Shown piece by piece: positions 59,475-64,000 of a stretch of 64,000 bases of DNA. Position 1 is the first letter of the stretch; each line of letters opens with the position of its first letter. The notes under the pieces are model-generated. The model was given only the letters and a program-made list of their open reading frames with translations. It was not told where the DNA came from and made no database searches. This stretch comes from Pasteurella testudinis DSM 23072 (lineage in GTDB: Bacteria; Pseudomonadota; Gammaproteobacteria; Enterobacterales; Pasteurellaceae). Location: contig NZ_FWWV01000013.1 in the NCBI RefSeq assembly GCF_900176075.1, positions 18,278 through 82,277 on the forward strand, written 5' to 3'. A program made the position numbers and the translations under genes.

Positions 59475-62297
59475 ATGTCTGAAACTACAGTTGATTACAA
59501 AAACACCCTCAACCTGCCGGAAACCGGATTTCCGATGCGTGGGGATTTGGCAAAGCGTGAGCCGAAAATGCTAGAAAATTGGTATCAGCAAGCGCTGTAT
59601 CAAAAAATCCGCCAAGCAGCGAAAGGCAAAAAAAGTTTTATCCTGCACGACGGCCCTCCCTATGCCAACGGCACGCTGCACATCGGGCATGCAGTCAATA
59701 AAATTCTGAAAGACATCATTATCAAATCCAAAACCGCACTGGGCTACGATTCGCCGTATATCCCGGGTTGGGATTGTCACGGACTGCCGATTGAACTGAA
59801 AGTGGAAGGCTTGGTCGGGAAACCGAATCAAAAAATCAGCGCCGCCGAATTCCGTGAAGAGTGCCGTAAATATGCCGCATCGCAAGTAGACGGGCAGAAA
59901 AAAGATTTTATCCGTTTCGGTGTGTTGGGCGATTGGGAAAATCCGTATCTGACCATGAATTTCGACACCGAAGCCAATATTATCCGCACGTTGGGCAATG
60001 TAATCAAAAACGGCCATCTGTACAAAGGCTACAAGCCGGTGCACTGGTGTTTAGACTGCGGTTCGTCACTGGCGGAAGCGGAAGTGGAGTATGAAGAACA
60101 CAAATCGCCGTCAATCTATGTACGCTTTACTGCAGAAGATGAAAGTGCGGTTGCAGCCAAATTCAATGCTGATGGTGAGGGAGAAATCGCAGCGGTAATT
60201 TGGACCACCACCCCGTGGACATTGCCGTCAAACAAAGCGATTTCCATCAATCCTGAATTAACTTATCAATTAGTACAAATCAACGGCGAACAGCCTAAAC
60301 GCTTGATTTTGGTTAAAGAGCTGGTTGAAAGCGTAATGAAAGAATTAGAGGTGGGCGATTATACCGTTGTGGGCGAAGCCACTGGCGCAGATTTAGAACT
60401 GTTACGCTTTAACCACCCGTTTTATGCTTACAGCGTGCCATTGATTTTGGGCGATCACGTCACCACCGAAGCGGGTACGGGGCTGGTTCACACCGCGCCG
60501 GATCACGGTTTGGACGACTACAATGTTACGCAAAAATACGGCATTCAAATGGTGAATTTGGTCAATGACGACGGTTCATTTAATGATAAAACCGAATTTT
60601 TCGCCGGTTTAAATGTGTTTAAAGCCAACCCGGTGGTGATTGAAAAATTGCAAGAAACCGGCGCGTTGCTGAAAATGCAAAAAATTGCCCATAGCTATCC
60701 GCACTGCTGGCGACACAAAACCCCGATTATTTTCCGTGCCACGCCGCAATGGTTTATCGGCATGGAAACCCAAGGTTTGCGCCAAGCGGCATTAAGCGAA
60801 ATCAAAGGCGTGCAATGGATCCCTGACTGGGGGCAAGCACGGATCGAAACCATGGTAGCAAACCGCCCTGACTGGTGTATTTCCCGTCAGCGCACTTGGG
60901 GCGTGCCGATGGCGCTGTTCATCAACAAACAGACCGAAGAACTACACCCTCGCTCGCTGGAATTGTTGGAAGAAGTGGCGAAACGGGTGGAAAAGAGCGG
61001 TATCCAAGCGTGGTGGGATCTTGATCCGAAAGAGTTGTTGGGCGACGAAGCCGAACAATACAGCAAAGTGGCGGATACATTGGACGTTTGGTTCGATTCC
61101 GGCGCGACCTATTCGACCGTGGTTGCCGCACGTCCTGAATTCAACGGACAACCTGCGGATATGTATCTGGAAGGTTCGGATCAGCATCGCGGCTGGTTTA
61201 TGTCCTCGTTGATGCTCTCCACCGCCACCGATAATAAAGCGCCGTATCGTCAAGTGCTGACCCACGGTTTCACCGTTGATGCGCAAGGGCGTAAAATGTC
61301 GAAATCGATCGGTAACATCGTCGAGCCGCAAAAAGTGATGAACACCTACGGCGCGGATATTCTGCGTTTATGGGTTGCCTCGACCGATTACACCGGCGAA
61401 ATCGCGGTGTCGGACGATCACTTTAAGCGCACCGCCGATATGTATCGCCGTATCCGCAACACCATGCGTTTCTTGTTGGCAAACCTAAACGGCTTCGATC
61501 CGAAAACCGATATGCTGCAAGCCGATGAAATGATCTCATTGGATCGCTGGGCGGTCGATTGTGCGCTGCAAGCCCAACAAGAGATTGCCGAAAGCTACGA
61601 CAGTTATCAATTCCATTTAGTGGTACAACGCTTAATGCGCTTCTTCTCGATCGAAATGGGCTCATTCTATTTGGATATTATCAAAGATCGCCAATACACC
61701 ACCAAAGCCGACAGCCTCGCCCGCCGCAGCTGCCAAACCGCACTTTACCATATCGCCGAAGCGGCAGTACGTTGGATCGCACCGATTCTGTCGTTTACCG
61801 CCGACGAAGTGTGGGGATACCTGCCGGGTGAGCGCGGTGAATTTGTGTTTACCGAAGAGTTCTACGACGGTTTGTTTGCCTTAGATTCACAAGCGCAAAT
61901 GAACGACGCTTACTGGCAGCAAATTTTGAAAGTGCGGTCGGAAGTCAACCGCGTATTGGAACAAGCGCGCGCTGATAAAACGATTGGCTCGGCGTTGGAA
62001 GCGGAAGTGACGGTTTACGCCGATGAACAATTACAGCCATTGTTGCAACAGTTGGGTGACGAATTGCGCTTTGTGTTGATTACGTCCAAAGCCGAAGTGA
62101 AACCGTTAGCCGCAGCCGATGTCGAAGTGGGTGAATTGAACGGCTTGGCGGTGAAAGTGATCCGCTCGCCATACGAGAAATGCCCGCGCTGCTGGCACTA
62201 TTCCGACACCATCGGTTTGAACCCGGCGCACCCGCATTTATGCGGTCGTTGTGTGGAAAATGTCGAAGGTGAAGGCGAAGTGCGCAAGTTTGCATAA
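59475..62297 (+). CDS. ileS: Isoleucyl-tRNA synthetase
   Basis: IleS charges tRNA-Ile. The 940-residue protein (ATG 59475) begins [30 protein letters not shown] and has HIGH at 69-72 ([11 protein letters not shown]), the CP1 editing domain, KMSKS in [14 protein letters not shown], and a C-terminal zinc finger (CPRCWHYSD ... CGRCVENV). Length fits the bacterial type 1 enzyme. In E. coli ileS follows ribF directly; here three sel1 genes intervene. Confidence 0.98.
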   Translation: MSETTVDYKNTLNLPETGFPMRGDLAKREPKMLENWYQQALYQKIRQAAKGKKSFILHDGPPYANGTLHIGHAVNKILKDIIIKSKTALGYDSPYIPGWDCHGLPIELKVEGLVGKPNQKISAAEFREECRKYAASQVDGQKKDFIRFGVLGDWENPYLTMNFDTEANIIRTLGNVIKNGHLYKGYKPVHWCLDCGSSLAEAEVEYEEHKSPSIYVRFTAEDESAVAAKFNADGEGEIAAVIWTTTPWTLPSNKAISINPELTYQLVQINGEQPKRLILVKELVESVMKELEVGDYTVVGEATGADLELLRFNHPFYAYSVPLILGDHVTTEAGTGLVHTAPDHGLDDYNVTQKYGIQMVNLVNDDGSFNDKTEFFAGLNVFKANPVVIEKLQETGALLKMQKIAHSYPHCWRHKTPIIFRATPQWFIGMETQGLRQAALSEIKGVQWIPDWGQARIETMVANRPDWCISRQRTWGVPMALFINKQTEELHPRSLELLEEVAKRVEKSGIQAWWDLDPKELLGDEAEQYSKVADTLDVWFDSGATYSTVVAARPEFNGQPADMYLEGSDQHRGWFMSSLMLSTATDNKAPYRQVLTHGFTVDAQGRKMSKSIGNIVEPQKVMNTYGADILRLWVASTDYTGEIAVSDDHFKRTADMYRRIRNTMRFLLANLNGFDPKTDMLQADEMISLDRWAVDCALQAQQEIAESYDSYQFHLVVQRLMRFFSIEMGSFYLDIIKDRQYTTKADSLARRSCQTALYHIAEAAVRWIAPILSFTADEVWGYLPGERGEFVFTEEFYDGLFALDSQAQMNDAYWQQILKVRSEVNRVLEQARADKTIGSALEAEVTVYADEQLQPLLQQLGDELRFVLITSKAEVKPLAAADVEVGELNGLAVKVIRSPYEKCPRCWHYSDTIGLNPAHPHLCGRCVENVEGEGEVRKFA

Positions 62298-62330
62298 CGC
62301 AAAGTATATTCGATTGATTTATAAGACAAA

Positions 62331-62437
62331 GTAGGGGCGGATTAACTATCCGCCCGTTTACAAAGTGTTATGTGCTTTATTAATCAATAAGAGAAAAATA
62401 TAAAGTGCGGTTCGGGCGGATAGTTAATCCGCCCTAC
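62331..62437. repeat. MITE-like element with 24-bp terminal inverted repeats
   Basis: The left arm GTAGGGGCGG...CCGCCC (62331-62356) and right arm CGGGCGG...CCCTAC (62413-62437) are reverse complements apart from one extra G. Each arm is also partly palindromic (GGGCGGAT/ATCCGCCC). About 56 bases lie between them, with an uptake signal at the right. No target-site duplication is evident. Confidence 0.85.
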
Positions 62438-62473
62438 GATATTCTGCCTTTATACAAACTAGAGATGTTATCA

Positions 62474-62977
62474 ATGAAAAAGAAAAACGGATTGCCGTTT
62501 TTGTGGCTAAGTGCAGTCGCCTTTATTCTCGACCTATTGAGCAAATGGATTGTGGTAAAAAACTTTCAACTGTATGAAAGTATTAATATTCTTCCGGTGT
62601 TTAACCTGACCTATGTGCGCAACTACGGCGCGGCATTCAGCTTTTTGGCCGATCACGGCGGCTGGCAAAAATACTTTTTTATTGCATTGGCGCTGGGGAT
62701 TTCCGCGTTGCTGGTTTTCTGGCTGGCACGCAACGATTTCAACAAAAAATTGGCGAACGGCGGCTATGCCCTGATTATCGGCGGCGCGTTGGCAAATATG
62801 GTTGACCGCACTTATCATGGATTTGTGGTGGATTTTTTGCACGTTTACTGGGATATTTACCATTTTCCGGTCTTCAATCTGGCCGACATCAGCATTTCGC
62901 TCGGTGCCGGATTGTTGATTTTGGATTATTTTGTCAATCCTGAACAGAAAGAAACCGCCGGCAACGGTGAAAAGTGA
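62474..62977 (+). CDS. lspA: Lipoprotein signal peptidase
   Basis: LspA cleaves lipoprotein signal peptides. The start ATG 62474 gives 167 residues, normal length, with four membrane helices. The catalytic aspartates lie in GGALANMVDRTYHGFVVDF and FPVFNLADISISLGAG. It follows ileS as in E. coli, but an inverted-repeat element stands between them. Confidence 0.96.
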   Translation: MKKKNGLPFLWLSAVAFILDLLSKWIVVKNFQLYESINILPVFNLTYVRNYGAAFSFLADHGGWQKYFFIALALGISALLVFWLARNDFNKKLANGGYALIIGGALANMVDRTYHGFVVDFLHVYWDIYHFPVFNLADISISLGAGLLILDYFVNPEQKETAGNGEK

Positions 62978-62994
62978 ACAGTGGGTAATTTGGA

Positions 62995-63939
62995 ATGAAG
63001 ATTATTTTAGCCAATCCGCGCGGTTTTTGTGCCGGCGTGGATCGTGCCATCAGCATTGTCGAACTGGCGTTGGAAATTCATGGTGCGCCGATTTATGTGC
63101 GGCATGAGGTGGTGCATAACCGTTTTGTGGTCAATGGCTTGCGTGAGCGCGGTGCGGTGTTTGTCGAAGAACTGGACGAAGTGCCGAACGGCGCTATCGT
63201 GATTTTCTCGGCGCACGGTGTGTCGCAGCAGGTGCGCCAAGAGGCAAAAGAGCGTGGTTTGAAAGTGTTCGACGCCACTTGTCCGTTGGTGACCAAAGTG
63301 CATATGCAGGTGGCGCGCGCCAGTCGCAAAGGCACCAAAGCGATTTTAATCGGTCATCAGGGACACCCCGAAGTCGAAGGCACGATGGGGCAATATGACA
63401 ATCAGGACGGCGGCATCTATTTGGTGGAATCGGTGGAGGATATTGCCGATCTACCGCTCCGACAAGATGACGATCTCACCTTTATGACTCAAACCACATT
63501 GTCGATCAACGATACCAGCTCGATTATCGACAGCTTGAAAGAAAAGTATCCGGCGATTCAAGGGCCGCGTAAAAACGATATTTGCTATGCCACCACCAAT
63601 CGGCAAAATGCGGTGGCGGAACTGGCAAAACAATCTGATTTGGTGATTGTGGTCGGTTCGAAAAACTCGTCCAATTCCAACCGCTTGGCAGAACTGGCTT
63701 CGCGTATGGGCGTAACCGCCAAACTGATTGACGATGCCGACGACATCAATCCGGATTGGTTAAACCAAGTCAAGGTAATCGGCATTACCGCCGGCGCTTC
63801 TGCACCGGAAGTGTTGGTGCAGTCGGTGGTCAGCCGTTTGCGTGAACTGGGCGCAGACAGCGTAGAAGATTTGCAGGGCTGCGAAGAAAATACCGTATTT
63901 GAAGTACCGCGTGAATTGCGCATTAAAGAGGTCGGTTAA
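62995..63939 (+). CDS. ispH: HMBPP reductase IspH
   Basis: IspH makes isopentenyl and dimethylallyl diphosphate in the last step of the MEP pathway. The 314-residue protein has the three iron-sulfur cysteines: Cys 12 in [13 protein letters not shown], Cys 96 in [11 protein letters not shown] and Cys 197 in [11 protein letters not shown]. It follows lspA by 17 bp; fkpB, present between them in E. coli, is absent. Confidence 0.98.
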   Translation: MKIILANPRGFCAGVDRAISIVELALEIHGAPIYVRHEVVHNRFVVNGLRERGAVFVEELDEVPNGAIVIFSAHGVSQQVRQEAKERGLKVFDATCPLVTKVHMQVARASRKGTKAILIGHQGHPEVEGTMGQYDNQDGGIYLVESVEDIADLPLRQDDDLTFMTQTTLSINDTSSIIDSLKEKYPAIQGPRKNDICYATTNRQNAVAELAKQSDLVIVVGSKNSSNSNRLAELASRMGVTAKLIDDADDINPDWLNQVKVIGITAGASAPEVLVQSVVSRLRELGADSVEDLQGCEENTVFEVPRELRIKEVG

Positions 63940-64000
63940 CCGCACTTTTACGCTCCTTTTTTGTTGATTTTGCGATCCGGATCGCTATCTTTTTTAGTGC

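Noticed and set aside
62298..62473. A frame from 62405 as the true start of LspA
   Set aside because: The extra residues are translated from the inverted-repeat element; ATG 62474 gives normal length.
63940..64000. Possible further gene at the right edge
   Set aside because: Only 61 bases remain; an uptake signal is visible but no start codon with a convincing frame.

Overview
The window comes from a gammaproteobacterium of the family Pasteurellaceae. The 9-base DNA uptake signal AAGTGCGGT (Haemophilus influenzae type, not the ACAAGCGGT type) recurs on both strands throughout, inside genes and as inverted pairs that form terminators. Gene order repeatedly matches H. influenzae and E. coli (ubiE-ubiJ-ubiB-tatABC, nhaB-dsbB, rsmE-gshB-yqgE-ruvX, ileS-lspA-ispH). 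Genus cannot be fixed from sequence alone; Aggregatibacter, Basfia or Actinobacillus succinogenes-like lineages would all fit.

Layout. 1-4.5 kb (minus): the end of a DUF1016/PDDEXK nuclease gene, a glutaredoxin-like gene, glyQ, a three-gene lipoprotein operon (CsgG-like, DUF4810, DUF799) and a PEBP-family gene. 4.57-11.5 kb (plus): a TPP riboswitch followed by an eight-gene thiamine uptake and salvage operon (thiZ, thiX, tenA, thiY, thiM, thiD, thiE) that ends in an Nramp-like transporter lacking the usual metal ligands. 11.56-20.9 kb (minus): a complete type I-E CRISPR-Cas system (cas3, cse1, cse2, cas6e, cas7e, cas5e, cas1, cas2, leader, array of 10 repeats and 9 spacers). 21-31 kb: hemB, tatCBA, ubiB, ubiJ, ubiE, pepD, gpt, typA. 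31.3-42.5 kb: glnA, tatD-like, rsmE, gshB, yqgE, ruvX, tolC, nudF, cpdA, dsbB, nhaB, msrB. 42.6-50 kb: gapA with a perfect CRP-site match, the glucitol operon srlAEBDMR, and a cstA-like gene with its own CRP-like site. 50-53.7 kb: a broken glycosyltransferase, a small Cys-rich protein, yajQ, serB, smp, rpsT. 54-64 kb: murJ, ribF, three tandem Sel1-repeat genes, ileS, lspA, ispH.

How it works together. The thiamine operon has no thiC, thiG or thiS: it imports and recycles pyrimidine (ABC transporter plus TenA) and thiazole (ThiM), phosphorylates HMP (ThiD) and joins the two (ThiE), under TPP control. The CRISPR locus has every protein needed for adaptation, crRNA processing, Cascade and Cas3 interference; motifs look intact. 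CRP appears to connect gapA, srl and cstA to carbon status.

Most notable observations: (i) the Nramp-like protein in the thi operon; (ii) the base following each 28-nt CRISPR repeat is always a pyrimidine in transcript orientation, a possible PAM-derived base; (iii) spacers between the three Sel1 genes are decayed copies of the 3' end of ribF, revealing the duplicated unit; (iv) the SrlE linker contains a 21-bp tandem repeat built from the uptake signal; (v) a 24-bp inverted-repeat, MITE-like element sits between ileS and lspA; (vi) a short upstream ORF uses the riboswitch 3' strand as its Shine-Dalgarno. No tRNA, rRNA, insertion sequence or prophage was recognised.
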